Origin: Yarrowia lipolytica
Taxonomy: Eukaryota; Ascomycota; Dipodascomycetes; Dipodascales
Direction of reading: 5' to 3'
DNA length: 64,000 bases
NCBI RefSeq assembly: GCF_001761485.1
Contig: NC_090773.1
Location: 186,001 to 250,000 of the forward strand
Both the position numbers and the translations under genes were made by a program. Position 1 is the first letter of the stretch. Each line of letters opens with the position of its first letter. The notes beneath the pieces are model-generated. The model was not told where the DNA came from, did no database searches, and worked only from the letters and a program-made list of their open reading frames with translations. Below, piece after piece: positions 20,373-30,845 of the stretch.

Positions 20373-21736
20373 ATGTGTATTTTATTGGCCACTCAAGGAC
20401 ATCCTGATTAGTGAGTATCTGAATGAGACACACAGCAGGAGAAGGGTTACAGACACAGACACAGACTCAGGCTTTGGAGTGACACTAACAGCGACCACAC
20501 CACGCTCATACGTTACAGGTCAGGTACCACCACACTGATCGGAATGTTGCTGTTTTGTTGTAATGTTTTTTTTTTTTTTTTTTTTTTTTTCCCCACCAGT
20601 GGATGTTGTGGCACTGCCAAAGTCACATTGTGACCACAACCTGGTTATGATACGGCTAGACTAATCTGCTGCGTGTGTATATTGTCGAGTCCTCCTGAAA
20701 CGTGTTCTGGTTATATGCGACTCTCGAACACTGTTGCAGCTGTGCTTTGGTATCATTGTCTGACATACTAGCTTGTCTGACATACTACGAGCAGTTCCAC
20801 TGTTATCGTCGTTCCGGCTAACACAGTCCCCTCATCCTCCTATCCAACCGCGACGAGTATCTATCCCGCCCCACCGCAGAAGCCTTCTTCTGGGACGACA
20901 ACGTCCTTGGACCCCTAGATCTCGCCCGGGAAGAGCAAGGCACCTGGATCGGATGCAACAAACAAGGCAAGATCGCTGTGATTCTCAACTACCAGGAGAA
21001 ACGCGACAAGGATGCCATTGGCGACATCAGCCGCGGAAAGTTCCCCAAGGAGTTCCTCCTCTCCAATGAGTCGCCCGAGGAGTTCACCAAGAACTTCAAG
21101 AGACGATACCCCGAGGACAAGCTCCAGGCCGCTGGTGGCTTCTCCTTCCTCTTTGGCCAGGTGGATTTGAACGGGAAGACACAGTTCTCCATCATTTCGA
21201 ACCGTGGTGGCGATCATGAGTGGGTGGCAAGGGATCCAGAGGACCAAACCATTGGAATCTCCAACTCGCTGTTCTGCAATCCTTGGCCCAAGTGCGCTCT
21301 GGGAATTGAGCGGCTGGATGAGGTAGTAAAGGAGAGCGTGGAGTCTGGAAGCAGTCGCAAGGAACTTGTGGACTCGTTATTTGACGTTCTTTCACACGAC
21401 ACGTTTGATCCCGGCGCCAAAAAGGGCGCCTCCGAGCAAGAGATCCACCATGCCCTGCGCCAGTCAGTGTTCATTCCCGTCATTGCTGCTGCGGGGTACC
21501 AGGAAGGCCAGGACTGGAACGTGACGCACCCTTTTGGAAAACACTATGGCACTCGGACACAAACCATCATCATGGTGGGTAAAGACGGACAGCTGCGGTA
21601 CTTTGAGAAGACTCTCCATACAAAGGACACTGACGAGAAGGAGGAGCATCCGTTAGTTGAGCATGTTTTCGAAATCAACAAGGAAAATAAGAGCGGGGGA
21701 GGAGGTTCTGGAGGTTGGAGGTGTTTGTTGTCGTGA
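20373..21736 (+). CDS. TANGO2/NRDE-family protein, two exons (20373-20410 and 20827-21736)
   Basis: The protein belongs to the Transport and Golgi Organization 2 family. The functional N-terminus lies in a 38-base first exon starting at 20373 and reading MCILLATQGHPDY, with the cysteine at position 2 that marks the family. A GTGAGT donor at 20411 and a CTAACACAG acceptor ending at 20826 define a 416-base intron. Splicing gives the NRDE motif context LILLSNRDEYLSRPT. The spliced protein has 315 residues with blocks GTWIGCNKQGKIAVILNYQ and GISNSLF. The protein ends Gly-rich plus WRCLLS, a possible CaaX prenylation box. Family members affect Golgi/ER organisation and lipid or haem homeostasis; the biochemical activity is unsettled. 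The unspliced downstream ATG at 20978 would lose the conserved N-terminus. Confidence 0.92.
20411..20826 (+). other. Spliceosomal intron in the TANGO2 gene
   Basis: The intron starts GTGAGT and ends CTAACACAG, the Yarrowia-type branch site directly next to the acceptor. It contains a run of 25 T (20566-20590). Joining the exons restores the conserved TANGO2 N-terminus in frame, which is strong evidence for the boundaries. Confidence 0.92.
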
Positions 21737-21937
21737 GCAACAGCAGTTAACAGGTGAGTGTAGTCGTGAACGAAGACGACAAACCCGCCTCAGAGGCACT
21801 GAGTTTCTGTGATGTAGTCGTGACCTTTCTCGGCATCCCGCGATCTTCCGATTCAGATTTTAAATAATGCTCTATTGATACTATGTGAATTACAATCTCC
21901 ATGCCCGTGGATTCTAGATCCTTCCTATTCCTTTTGC

Positions 21938-22516
21938 TTACTCCTTGGACTTCTTTTCCTTCTTGTCTTTCTTTTCCTTTTTCTCCTTCTTGTCCTTCTT
22001 GTCCTTCTTGTCCTTCTTTTCCTTCTTCTGCTTCTTTGCAGAAGGCTCCTCGGTCGTCACATCCTCCTGGGATCGCTTTTTGGTACTTGTAGATTTAGAT
22101 GCAGTCTTCTTGGTCTGGCTAGCAGACGAAACAGGCATGGCAGAATCCAGTCCGTAGTCCTCGGGTCCGTAGCCAGTAGGGAACCATCTCTGATGCAGAC
22201 CGTCCACCTTACCAACAATGGGTTTGGGCACACAGACCTGTTCGAGGTCGACAGGAGGCAGAGACACCTTCTCGACGAGCTGCAGCTGCTCGGAAACGGT
22301 CTGTTGGGTGGCTCCAAGGTAGTCCGCGTCGGTCTTCTTGCCGAAGACAAACACATTGTGTCCTCCCTCCATGGTCTGCAGAATGTATGTCTTTTTTCCG
22401 AGGGTGACCTCACCGTCGATTTCCAGCGGCTGTGATGCGAGGTCGGCCATTTCGACGCCCTTGGGGAGCTTGATAGACCACAGGGTCGTGTTTTCCTCGG
22501 GCAGGTCGGCGATCAT
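21938..22516 (-). CDS. RPA34: RNA polymerase I subunit RPA34 (A34.5)
   Basis: The 192-residue product matches yeast Rpa34.5, which dimerises with A49 in the TFIIF-like module of RNA polymerase I and acts in the nucleolus on rDNA. Matching blocks are LWSIKLPKGVEMADL near the N-terminus and SLPPVDLEQVCVPKPIVGKV followed by TGYGPEDYG in the middle. The C-terminal 40 or so residues are almost pure Lys, Asp and Glu (KKDKKDKKDKKEKKEKK type), the polybasic tail typical of this subunit. I place the start at the ATG at 22516 (MIADLPEEN); an in-frame ATG at 22633 would add 39 residues of unnatural sequence encoded by the CA-rich leader. It is divergent from the mitoribosomal uS5m gene across 242 bp. 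Confidence 0.85.
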   Translation of the reverse strand: MIADLPEENTTLWSIKLPKGVEMADLASQPLEIDGEVTLGKKTYILQTMEGGHNVFVFGKKTDADYLGATQQTVSEQLQLVEKVSLPPVDLEQVCVPKPIVGKVDGLHQRWFPTGYGPEDYGLDSAMPVSSASQTKKTASKSTSTKKRSQEDVTTEEPSAKKQKKEKKDKKDKKDKKEKKEKKDKKEKKSKE

Positions 22517-22758
22517 GATGGTTGGTGTGTGGGTGTGTGGGTGATTTCGAAATTGAATATGCGATATGCACAAATTTTTGATTAAAGTTTTTAATTGATA
22601 TTGAGTTGACTTTGGTGGAAGTTGAACTGACAACCATTCAGAATGTAGCCTTTAATTCAACTTTGGGCGGAGTCGAACCAGCGGGTGAAAATTACCTCGC
22701 ATTTGTGTGATTTTGCACAAACCAGATCACAAACCAGCTCACACAACTACAGTCGAAA

Positions 22759-23697
22759 ATGCTCCGACAACTGGTGAAACAGACCCGTGTGGGTTGTATG
22801 GCGACCCGAGGCTACGCCAACACCGCGGCACTCGCCCATGAAGAGCGGCTCAAGCACCTCAACTTCCTGTCGCAGTACTACGACGCCGAGACGGTCGAGT
22901 CGATTCTCAAGGCCGAGGCTGCCATCAAGCCTGAAGAGTGGGCCGCCAAGTCGCCCCTGTCGCGAATGTCGCCCGGCTACTTTGACGACTTCACCGAGCA
23001 CGATCCCTTCTACGATCACGCTACTAACAAGTGGACCAACTTTTCGCAGCCACGACAGCCAGTGCCCACCGAGCACGTGCTGGGAACCAGCTCGGCATAC
23101 CCTCTGGGCTCGCTAGAGACCGGTGACGAGACCGATTCTATTGTGGACACAAAGTTCACCGAGAACATCGAGCCCCAGTTTCACGACAGAATGACTCGAA
23201 ACACCAGACTCCTGCTAAACAGAATTGTCAAGAGTCAGACCGGAAAGGGAAAGAAGATGCAGTTCTGCGTGCTTGTGGCAACTGGAGACGGCAAGGGAAT
23301 GCTTGGATTGGGCGAGGGTAAAGATCCTCTGTCTTTCCCTGTGGCTCTCGAAAAGGCCATGTGGAAGGCAACTCGATCTATGAAAATGGTGCCCCGATAC
23401 CAGAACCGAACTATCTACGGCGAGGTGTACAAGAAATTCCACGCCGTGCATCTGACCATGCGGTCTGCTCCTGCTGGTCACGGTCTGCGAGTCAACCCCA
23501 TTGTGTCGCAGATGTGCAGCATGGTGGGTATCACTGATATGACCTGTAACGTCTACGGCTCGCGAAATCCCCTGAACGTGGCCAAGGCCGCCTTTGAGGC
23601 GCTCACCCAGGAGCAGGTCATCCCCGACTCCATTGCACAGATCCGAGGCAAGAAGCTCGTTAACCTGAACGAGACCTACTTCGCCAAGTCGGATTAA
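22759..23697 (+). CDS. MRPS5: Mitochondrial small-subunit ribosomal protein uS5m
   Basis: The 312-residue protein is the mitochondrial homologue of bacterial S5, a structural component of the small mitoribosomal subunit near the mRNA entrance. The N-terminus (MLRQLVKQTRVGCMATRGYA) is Arg-containing and lacks acidic residues, as expected for a mitochondrial targeting sequence. The S5 double-stranded RNA-binding domain lies at about 150-215 with the signature NRIVKSQTGKGKKMQFCVLV and GDGKGMLGLGEGK. The C-terminal S5 domain follows with GLRVNPIVSQM and YGSRNPLNVAKAAFEAL. It shares a short divergent promoter with RPA34. Confidence 0.93.
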   Translation: MLRQLVKQTRVGCMATRGYANTAALAHEERLKHLNFLSQYYDAETVESILKAEAAIKPEEWAAKSPLSRMSPGYFDDFTEHDPFYDHATNKWTNFSQPRQPVPTEHVLGTSSAYPLGSLETGDETDSIVDTKFTENIEPQFHDRMTRNTRLLLNRIVKSQTGKGKKMQFCVLVATGDGKGMLGLGEGKDPLSFPVALEKAMWKATRSMKMVPRYQNRTIYGEVYKKFHAVHLTMRSAPAGHGLRVNPIVSQMCSMVGITDMTCNVYGSRNPLNVAKAAFEALTQEQVIPDSIAQIRGKKLVNLNETYFAKSD

Positions 23698-24574
23698 AAC
23701 TTGTATATAGCCTATGAAGTGCCCTCGATTAAAAAGAAGGAGTGGACCGTAGTCAGATTGTAGAGCGAGAGTGTTTAAGCAAACTTCAACTCTCTTACGT
23801 GAAAACGTGACTGAGCAAAAGAGCAGTACAAGTACAAGTAAATACTGTGTACTTAATGGCGGAGTAGTCAGTCAAGATACCTTCTTGATCCAAAGCCACT
23901 CAAAGATCTGTTTTCCAGACAAAGGTGATATACAACAACGTCTGCTTCTACTTGTACTGGTATATACTTGTACAGTATGTCCTCTAACCCGCGTTTTGCT
24001 ATCGCTGCTACTGGTACACCACAGTGTGCCTGCACACACGGTACTACAAGTAGCGGTATTACTTGGCGAATTTTTATCAAGAGCCGACGAGACATGAGAC
24101 TAAGTTGTACCGATATGAATAAAATGCCATTTTGAAGTCCCGCACTTTCTAGCAGCTTAATAGAAGTTATGAACTGAACTATTTCAAACATGACTACAAT
24201 AATCTACCTTAGCAAGTTCTAGAGGTCATGAGGTACGCAATAACCAGGTCTAAAAGGCAGTATAATCAGAAAAAACAGCTGAGTATGACTCTGATAAAAA
24301 GGTATAAGGAAATGATCAACTTAGGTACATCGAATCCCTACATTTTTTGATTAGTTCTCTCAGACACCTGCTGCATCACTACAAGTAGCCACAGTAGAAC
24401 CACCAAATGCTACTATTTCGAGACGGAAAATCTATACACGAGATACTAATGAATCCATGAAATAGGAATATTCTTTAATATGGACGAAATTCTGCTTAAT
24501 TTCCCCGTTTTCGCCCCTTCGAAACACCATTCTCGAGCTTAGATGTATTCACCACACCTTGCTCTACACTCGTT

Positions 24575-24646
24575 GGGCGTGTAGCACAGTGGTAGCGCGT
24601 GGGCTTTGCATGCTTGAGGTCACCGGTTCGAACCCGGTCTCGTCCA
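24575..24646 (+). tRNA. tRNA-Ala (UGC)
   Basis: The 72-base gene folds as a cloverleaf. The acceptor GGGCGTG pairs with CTCGTCC with one T-T mismatch, the D arm is AGC...GCG-like, and the anticodon stem is TGGGC/GCTTG around the loop TTTGCAT. The anticodon is TGC. The T arm is CCGGG? in outline, built on GGTTCGAACCC, a perfect B box. The discriminator is A. Four T residues follow at once, with a longer T-run at 24669-24677. No intron is present. Confidence 0.9.
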
Positions 24647-24842
24647 TTTTGCCCTCAGAAGCAAGTAATTTTTTTTTGACTGTTGATGTAAATGGTAGAT
24701 TCCGAAGGCTACGACAGAGATATGTGTCTGGCGGAAGTGCGCAGGATTGAAAGATCATTATTTTCCTAAGTAAGGTTTAACTTGACCAAACTAAAAATAT
24801 GACATTACATAATGATTAAGTAATAACCAAGTAATACCGGGC

Positions 24843-24850
24843 AAAAAAAA
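24843..24850 (-). terminator. Pol III T-run downstream of tRNA-Trp
   Basis: This is the first run of eight T on the minus strand after the tRNA-Trp gene, about 69 bases beyond the tRNA 3' end. No T-run closes the tRNA itself, so the primary transcript probably reaches here. Confidence 0.6.
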
Positions 24851-24918
24851 CACTGATCAGCTAGAAGCGATGGGACTCTAACCCATATTGTTTCCTCCAC
24901 TGCCAGTTCGTGAGAACT
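24851..24918 (-). ncRNA. tRNA-like tail of the tRNA-Trp transcript (relic or dicistronic partner)
   Basis: Directly downstream of tRNA-Trp and before its terminator lies a stretch with a small hairpin (GTTC-TCAC-GAAC). It is followed by TGGCAGTGG, which resembles an A box, and by ATGGG-TTAGAGT-CCCAT, a perfect T-arm-like stem-loop whose GGTTAGAGTCC resembles a B box. No full cloverleaf can be drawn. Dicistronic tRNA-5S rRNA genes are known in Yarrowia, but this tail is not 5S. A decayed second tRNA or a small Pol III RNA are both possible. Confidence 0.4.
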
Positions 24919-25004
24919 TGACATGGACAGGAATTGAACCTGCAACCCTTCGATTACAACCGAAATGACTGGAGTCGAAAGCTCTACCATTGAGCCACCA
25001 CATC
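24919..25004 (-). tRNA. tRNA-Trp (CCA) with a 14-nt intron
   Basis: The acceptor GATGTGG pairs with CCATGTC, the D arm is GCTC...GAGC, and the anticodon stem is TTCGA/TCGAA. The loop begins CTCCAG, giving anticodon CCA, and is interrupted after position 37 by 14 bases (TCATTTCGGTTGTA). The T arm is GCAGG-TTCAATT-CCTGT. The mature tRNA is 72 nt with discriminator A. There is no immediate T-run terminator. Confidence 0.92.
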
Positions 25005-26192
25005 AGTGTGTGGATTTCGGGGCATGATTGAGGCTATTTGAGATGTAAAATCAAAAAAAAAAGTGGCGCAAAAAGCCCTAATTTGAAGAAAAGAGGTCCA
25101 CAAACGACCCAAAAGAGCTAAAGAAGACTAGAGTAGAAGTCCTCATAATCAATGTGTCTCTTGAAATGGTTTTACAGCCTATAGGACTGTTCCTAGCTTG
25201 AGTTGAAGAGGTGAAGAGGGAAAGGGGGACATTAAGTGGAAAATTCAAAGTGCTTATCAATGAGATTAACTGCAATTAGAATACACTTAAAATACTTAGA
25301 ATACACCTGAAGTACTTTTCAAACAACCCACTTACTACTACTGTACTGTACTGTACATTATCACTCTAACACCATCTACAGTATGTTCAATCTAATATCA
25401 GTTCAGACCCTTGGGTCAAATGAACACCATCTCCAGCCCAAAAGGAGTTCTAAGACCAACAGAAATTGTCTACATAGTTATTTAAAGCCATTTAAATCAT
25501 TTTAGGTACTTTTATTGACTCTCATTTACGCAAGATGATGCACAAGCGTCCTTTATGTCGTATGACTGAGAATGGGAGGAAGTACAGGAGCACCACTTCC
25601 TAGACGATAGTGTAAAGGTCTGACTTAGTGTGTTCAATTAATTAACTGTGTATTGTTTTATATATGTTCCAGGGATGGCTATATGGCCTATCTATGGGAA
25701 GTAAGGAATCTCAGTCGAGGCCCCCTTTTGAAACCCTACTGGAATCTGTACACCATTAAAAGTAATAAAAGAGAGATATTATCCTGTTTTCGTGGAGATC
25801 TGGTGAATCGACAGAATACAAGTATTGCACTTGTACTCGTTCCTGTATTGAACAATCAGCAGTGGCGGCGTGTGAACACTGTTATGCCGCAGCTTGTTTA
25901 GAAACTTGTATGACGGTACATACTGTACAGTTCTTGTAATACGATTCTACCGCCTGCTTACCAACTTGTACATCACAATCAGTTCCATATATTACAAACA
26001 TAACTTACCAGGGCAGCTAACCCTGCTCCTACCTACTATTCCTCCACAACAGATTCACTGTGCCTTCAAACCCATTCCTGTTGATGTGAATGTGGAGTCC
26101 GGCAAAGAGACTTAGTCTTTCACGCTTCATGGCGCTTGCAGCCGGAAGCAAAGGAAGTGCTACCTACCTATCCTTGGCTTTTCGCTCGCCGT

Positions 26193-27737
26193 TCACAACT
26201 TGCTTAGATCAATATCAATCTCAATCGTTGCAATTCTCGAATCAATACTATGCGTCTTCAAACACACCTTCTTGGCCTCCTCCTCGGCGATCCCCTCCGC
26301 CTTCTCCATCTCCTTCTGTCTAATCTCCTCAGCCGACTGATGGAAGATCTTGACGGTCGTCTTGAGACGCGAAAAAGGATCGGCATTGACACCAGAGTTG
26401 CTCATGGCAGCCTTTCGTCGCGCCTCCAGATCCATCAACTCAGCCTTTCGAATGCTCTCCTGGTTGGCCTTTCTGTTTCGAGCATTGACCTCGGCAAACT
26501 TGTCTTTCTGCGACGAGATGGGCTTGGACGTGTTCAGTGCCTCCAGCTCGGCCAGCTGTTCATCAATCTTGGCCATTTCGTCCTCATTTCCTTGGTCCTC
26601 GGCAATCTGGCGTCTGTTTTCCAGCACTGCCCGCTCAATCACAGCGTTGGCTCCCCGACCCGCAGACAGCTTGGACCGTCGGCGGACCATGTCGTCAATC
26701 TCCTGCGATGTGAGAGGTCGCGTGGCCAGCTCCTTGAGCTCCTTGTGTTTCCGTTCCAGGCGCTGGACACTGGGCAGGGAAACGCCTCCCTCCTCACACG
26801 CCTTTTTCCACTTGACAAAGTCCTCCTCAGTGAAGGGGCTGTCAGAGCAGTATCGCATCTCAAAGTTGGCTTCGTCGGCTCCAAACGCCACCTTGAGCGA
26901 AAAGTTGACTGTAGTGCCCTCCAGGGAATACGTCTTGTGTTTGAGGGGGACAACCTCCTTCACGAGACACACTCGGTTTCGCTGTTCCGTTCTGCTGACG
27001 GCAATTGGAATTCGAATGTAAGAACCGACCACAACCTGCTCGAATTCAGGATAGAAACAAAACTTGGCGAGCTGGGATCGCGAGAACCGGACTGAATTGA
27101 GTAGTCGTACGTCAAGTGTCTTGACCACCTCCTTTTCGTCCACCACATGATCCTCCGGTTCGTAGCCGTCGTCAAAATCGTCTTCCTCCTCCTCTCCTTC
27201 GTCTTCCTCGTCGTCGTCGTAATCATCCTGTTTTCGGGCTCGCTTCTCTCGTCGCTTTTTCAATTCACTCAGCTTTTCTCTCTTGGAAGATCGCTCAGAG
27301 TTGCGCTCGGTGTCCCGCTTTCGCTGCTTAAGACGCTGAGTCAGGTACTTTTTCTCCTGGTACTTTTGCATCTCCTGCGATCGGTCGAACAGCAGAGACT
27401 CTCGCTCCATTTCAGTCATGTTGAGCAGCTTCTGCCGATCGGCTTCGTCCTTGTATTTACCCTCCAAGGGGTAAGGCACGAACTCGTCTTCGGACTCATC
27501 GTCGTCGTCGTCGTCGTCGTGGTCAACGCCCTTGGCTTCATAGTCATCCTCGTCGTCGTCCTGATGGTCGTCATCACCATCATCACCTCCATCGTCATCA
27601 TCTCCCTTGTCGCCATCTTCACTGTCCTCATCAATACGTCGACGTTTGGAAGGCTCGGCCTTGGATGTTAGATCGCCCTCGTCAGAGGAGTCCACGCCGC
27701 CAGCAAGCGCAAGAAGATCGTCGTCGAGATCGGACAT
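26193..27737 (-). CDS. RTF1: Paf1-complex subunit Rtf1 (Plus3 domain)
   Basis: From the ATG at 27737 the product has 514 residues. Rtf1 links the Paf1 complex to elongating RNA polymerase II through Spt5 and stimulates histone H2B ubiquitylation. The N-terminal 110 or so residues are extremely acidic (runs of Asp and Glu), followed by a basic segment ([11 protein letters not shown]-like). The Plus3 domain lies at about 198-325, with [20 protein letters not shown] at its start and [11 protein letters not shown] and [17 protein letters not shown] inside. The C-terminal third is helical and charged, as in the yeast protein. An in-frame ATG 90 bases upstream would add 30 residues of non-acidic sequence; the [13 protein letters not shown] start fits the family. 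It is divergent from the RMD-family gene. Confidence 0.92.
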   Translation of the reverse strand: MSDLDDDLLALAGGVDSSDEGDLTSKAEPSKRRRIDEDSEDGDKGDDDDGGDDGDDDHQDDDEDDYEAKGVDHDDDDDDDESEDEFVPYPLEGKYKDEADRQKLLNMTEMERESLLFDRSQEMQKYQEKKYLTQRLKQRKRDTERNSERSSKREKLSELKKRREKRARKQDDYDDDEEDEGEEEEDDFDDGYEPEDHVVDEKEVVKTLDVRLLNSVRFSRSQLAKFCFYPEFEQVVVGSYIRIPIAVSRTEQRNRVCLVKEVVPLKHKTYSLEGTTVNFSLKVAFGADEANFEMRYCSDSPFTEEDFVKWKKACEEGGVSLPSVQRLERKHKELKELATRPLTSQEIDDMVRRRSKLSAGRGANAVIERAVLENRRQIAEDQGNEDEMAKIDEQLAELEALNTSKPISSQKDKFAEVNARNRKANQESIRKAELMDLEARRKAAMSNSGVNADPFSRLKTTVKIFHQSAEEIRQKEMEKAEGIAEEEAKKVCLKTHSIDSRIATIEIDIDLSKL

Positions 27738-29120
27738 TTTGGGGTGTTGTAGTGCTGCTGCTTCCAGAGAGACAAATCTCAAGATGTCGATGCTGAACGC
27801 CAAACTCAAAGTCACGTGTTGGGACAAGCTGGGAAACGGGGGATTGAAGGGATCGGTGGATATCCTAATATTAGGGGCTACCGGGGGTAGATTGAGAGGT
27901 CATGTGACAATAAATGGATCTGGGCAACGATTTTGATCAGATTCACAACTTCATATTTCCAATTCCTCCCATTTTAACCGATTTTATGACGCTTTATTGG
28001 GACTCAATGATGTTCAACACTGAAATTTTTGAAATTTCAGAGAGAAAATGTGACGAGCTGGGCTGAGCCACGTAGCGATCTTTTGAAAGACAGATATTCA
28101 CTACTTGAACTTGTACAGCACTTGTAGCATGTAATTCAGTAAAAATACACGGACCAACTGTGATTTCGGAGTCCCCTTGGATACCTTCTCCGTAGCTTTA
28201 CTTACATTAGTTGATAAGTAGTGAAGAGGAAAGTTCACCTCGGTGTGTCTCGCTCGGCTTTCAGAGGAGCTCGAGCTATGATTTTTATACAGTTCCAGAG
28301 GAGGTACACGTATTCTGAGCAAATATTAGATATTAATTATAATTATATTCCAGAAAAGTGTCCGTAGTTGCTGTACAGTAGGGAATGTGGAGTTCCTGTT
28401 AGTTAGGACATTTGTGGGCTATTACATGGGATTTTCTAACGTTAACATAGACCTGACTTCTAGACTCAGAACAGAACTAGTCATTGAATTAGTCCCCAGG
28501 AATTATCGACCCTAGCATCTCAGGATATAGTCAATAAAAGTAGTAACTACTCGATAGTCGCTTAATACATTATTTCGGAAGCTGGGTCCGTACAGTATAG
28601 TGTCATAGATTCACACAAGCCACTTGAGATACTCTAAGCCACGCATCCGCCAAGGCACCGGTTCGACACCTGCAAATCACGAATATTAGGGATGTCCACA
28701 AAACACCGAAAAACGAGAATAACACGAAATCGACATACACCAACGCCCCCCTAACTTCACTACACACACTCTCCTCATATCCAGCAAGCCAGCTCGACTC
28801 TGGTCTCCTACTCTGTCTTCCTTGCTGTCGTCTTGCAGGCACTAATATGCCTATTTCTAGGTCTGGAATGAGACTAGTCAATGTAACCGTAGACCAGGAA
28901 ACGCATGTCACATAGCGGGTGTGGCAACGCGCGCAAACAAACACAGAAGCAGTGATATAAAGCCACGGCGATTGCGTTGCTTGCGTCGCTCCATTGACCA
29001 GACCAAATCAGCTCCTGAAGTTTCAGACTCATTTCCTCACACGCCAGTATTAGACTGCATCTCAGTGCTGCAATGGAAACTCTACTTTTATTCTTTCCAA
29101 ACAGTACCAGCACCAGCACC
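27738..29120. other. Divergent promoter region RTF1 / RMD-family gene
   Basis: About 1.4 kb without a supported gene. TACTTG/ACTTGTAC words occur near 28107-28125. A TTCGACACC stretch near 28660 recalls a tRNA B box, but no cloverleaf forms. Confidence 0.55.
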
Positions 29121-30845
29121 ATGTCCAACCAGACTCAAATGAGCAAACGGTCACCGTCGATTCTGGTGACCGATGTGCGGACTAACCCCGTGCGGCCGGC
29201 GCCGTTTGCAGGCGGCCGGCGCCAGTCCTTCTCGAAACGGCCCAAATCGAAAGGAAACAAGTTCAGCAACATTAGTGTGTCTGGACTGTTGGACGGAGCT
29301 CCAGCAAAGCGACTGCAACACGACTACCAGAGCACGGTGCAAAAGGCGCGAGGCATCCCACAGCGAACGTCGAAACAGTCGCAAAAACTGGTTTTGATCC
29401 CAGACGAGTCGCCGTCCTACGACGACGATGATGAAGACGCTTACGGAGTGCCCATCCCCGGAAAGCTGAAGGGACACGAGCTGTTCGACCTCAACACAGA
29501 CGCAGATGCTTACGACGAGGCCAACGCCAAGGTGTATGTCACAGATGTGCCCAGACGAAGTATAGCCGAGCGAATGAGCAAAGATGCGCGAGATGCAAAG
29601 CTCCCACGAGTCACAGCCTACTGCACTGCCGAAGGGTATAGACTCAAAGCCACGGCCGAGTTTCTGCAGGAAAATCATGAAATTCGACCGCGAATCTACG
29701 ACGAAGCGCTATTTGCGCCCTACTACCTGCCTCTTCTGCCTGGAGAAGACGGTTGCCGGGTCAGAAGCTCCCCCCCTTTAAGAAACGCAGTGGGAGAGTC
29801 TCTTATGGAGACCCTGATTGAGACGTCGGAGAACACAGACCATCATTTTGAGTATTACGGAGCCGACGGAGAGGAGCCGACGGACTTTTCACCTAAAGAT
29901 GCCCCCATACCCCTGAAAGAAGAGTCCACTTCTCCGGAGTCCTTGTCTGAACCTCAACCTGGAAGTTCAAACGATACACATAAATCAGACGCTCCACCAC
30001 CCACTACGAAACGTCTACCCACTCTCCCGGACCTCAAGCGACACGCAGAACTGTTCATCTTTTCGTACGGAGTGGCAGTGTTCTGGAACTTCACCGAAGC
30101 GCAGGAAAAGGAGATTCTGGCCGACCTCGTGTTTGCCTCGGAGGAGAGAAAGGAAGAAGGTTCAGGCAGCGTCGACGAGGACTACGAGGAGGAATTCTCA
30201 CACAATACCACCGGTCAGGACTGGGGCAAACTGGGCTCTCGATCTTACCGACACGCCGAACGACACGAAATCGAAACCGAAGAGTTCCACTTTGTGTACT
30301 CTCCACAGGCAGAGCGGCCGCGAATCTTCAACGACATGATCACCTTGAGGTCAGGAGACCATATGGTGAAACTGGCCATGTCCCACGCCATTGCCCAGTC
30401 CACAAAGCTGTGCAGATTCGAGGCACGTATGGACACCAACATGCATAACGTCAAGCATGTTCCGAAGGTGCTGGCTTTGACTGGTAAGCTGGGAATGCAG
30501 AGAGAAGACGTGTTGAAGATGAGCGGTAAATTGTTCCAACTCAGAGTTGATGTCAACTTGTCTTCAAACGTCCTGGATACTCCTGACTTCTTCTGGGAAG
30601 CCGAACCGTCTCTACATCCTCTGTATTCTGCCGTGAGAGAGTACCTGGAGATCGATCAGCGGATTCTCGTGATTAACGAGCGATGCAAGGTCTTTTTGGA
30701 CTTTATCGATATCATTGCTGACTCCATTGCGGAGTTCAACATGTCGAGAATCACGTGGATCATTATTATTCTCATTGTCTTGTCATTGATTGTATCTGGA
30801 TTTGAGATTGCTTTCAGATATAGCATGTTGAGGAGGAGACACTAG
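29121..30845 (+). CDS. RMD1/RMD8-family (DUF155) membrane protein
   Basis: The 574-residue protein carries the DUF155 domain shared by yeast Rmd1 and Rmd8, fission yeast Sif2/Sif3 and human RMND1. A first conserved block (PRVTAYCTAEGYRLKATAEFL) lies near residues 160-182. The core follows at about 305-540, including ELFIFSYGVAVFWNFTEAQE and an EEFHFVYS block. A transmembrane helix near the C-terminus (ITWIIIILIVLSLIVSGFEI) ends in a short basic tail. The N-terminus is basic and Ser-rich, then acidic with low complexity, and is probably cytosolic. In-frame ATGs exist at 29073 and 29121; I prefer 29121. The number of linker residues and the C-terminal anchor resemble Rmd8, but the subgroup is not settled. 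Yeast members are implicated in meiotic nuclear division or mitochondrial translation. Confidence 0.85.
   Translation: MSNQTQMSKRSPSILVTDVRTNPVRPAPFAGGRRQSFSKRPKSKGNKFSNISVSGLLDGAPAKRLQHDYQSTVQKARGIPQRTSKQSQKLVLIPDESPSYDDDDEDAYGVPIPGKLKGHELFDLNTDADAYDEANAKVYVTDVPRRSIAERMSKDARDAKLPRVTAYCTAEGYRLKATAEFLQENHEIRPRIYDEALFAPYYLPLLPGEDGCRVRSSPPLRNAVGESLMETLIETSENTDHHFEYYGADGEEPTDFSPKDAPIPLKEESTSPESLSEPQPGSSNDTHKSDAPPPTTKRLPTLPDLKRHAELFIFSYGVAVFWNFTEAQEKEILADLVFASEERKEEGSGSVDEDYEEEFSHNTTGQDWGKLGSRSYRHAERHEIETEEFHFVYSPQAERPRIFNDMITLRSGDHMVKLAMSHAIAQSTKLCRFEARMDTNMHNVKHVPKVLALTGKLGMQREDVLKMSGKLFQLRVDVNLSSNVLDTPDFFWEAEPSLHPLYSAVREYLEIDQRILVINERCKVFLDFIDIIADSIAEFNMSRITWIIIILIVLSLIVSGFEIAFRYSMLRRRH

Larger units (their letters stand above)
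23698..26192. other. Intergenic region with two tRNA genes
   Basis: Apart from tRNA-Ala and tRNA-Trp (listed separately) I find no gene in about 2.5 kb. CTACAAGTAG dyads occur at 24044-24053 and 24379-24388, and a TACAAGTACAAGTA run at 23827-23840. The part from 25020 to 25560 is AT-rich. Short ORFs between 25650 and 26115 have no recognisable domain. Confidence 0.55.

Noticed and set aside
28640-28680. TTCGACACC resembling a tRNA B box
   Set aside because: No cloverleaf can be drawn around it on either strand.
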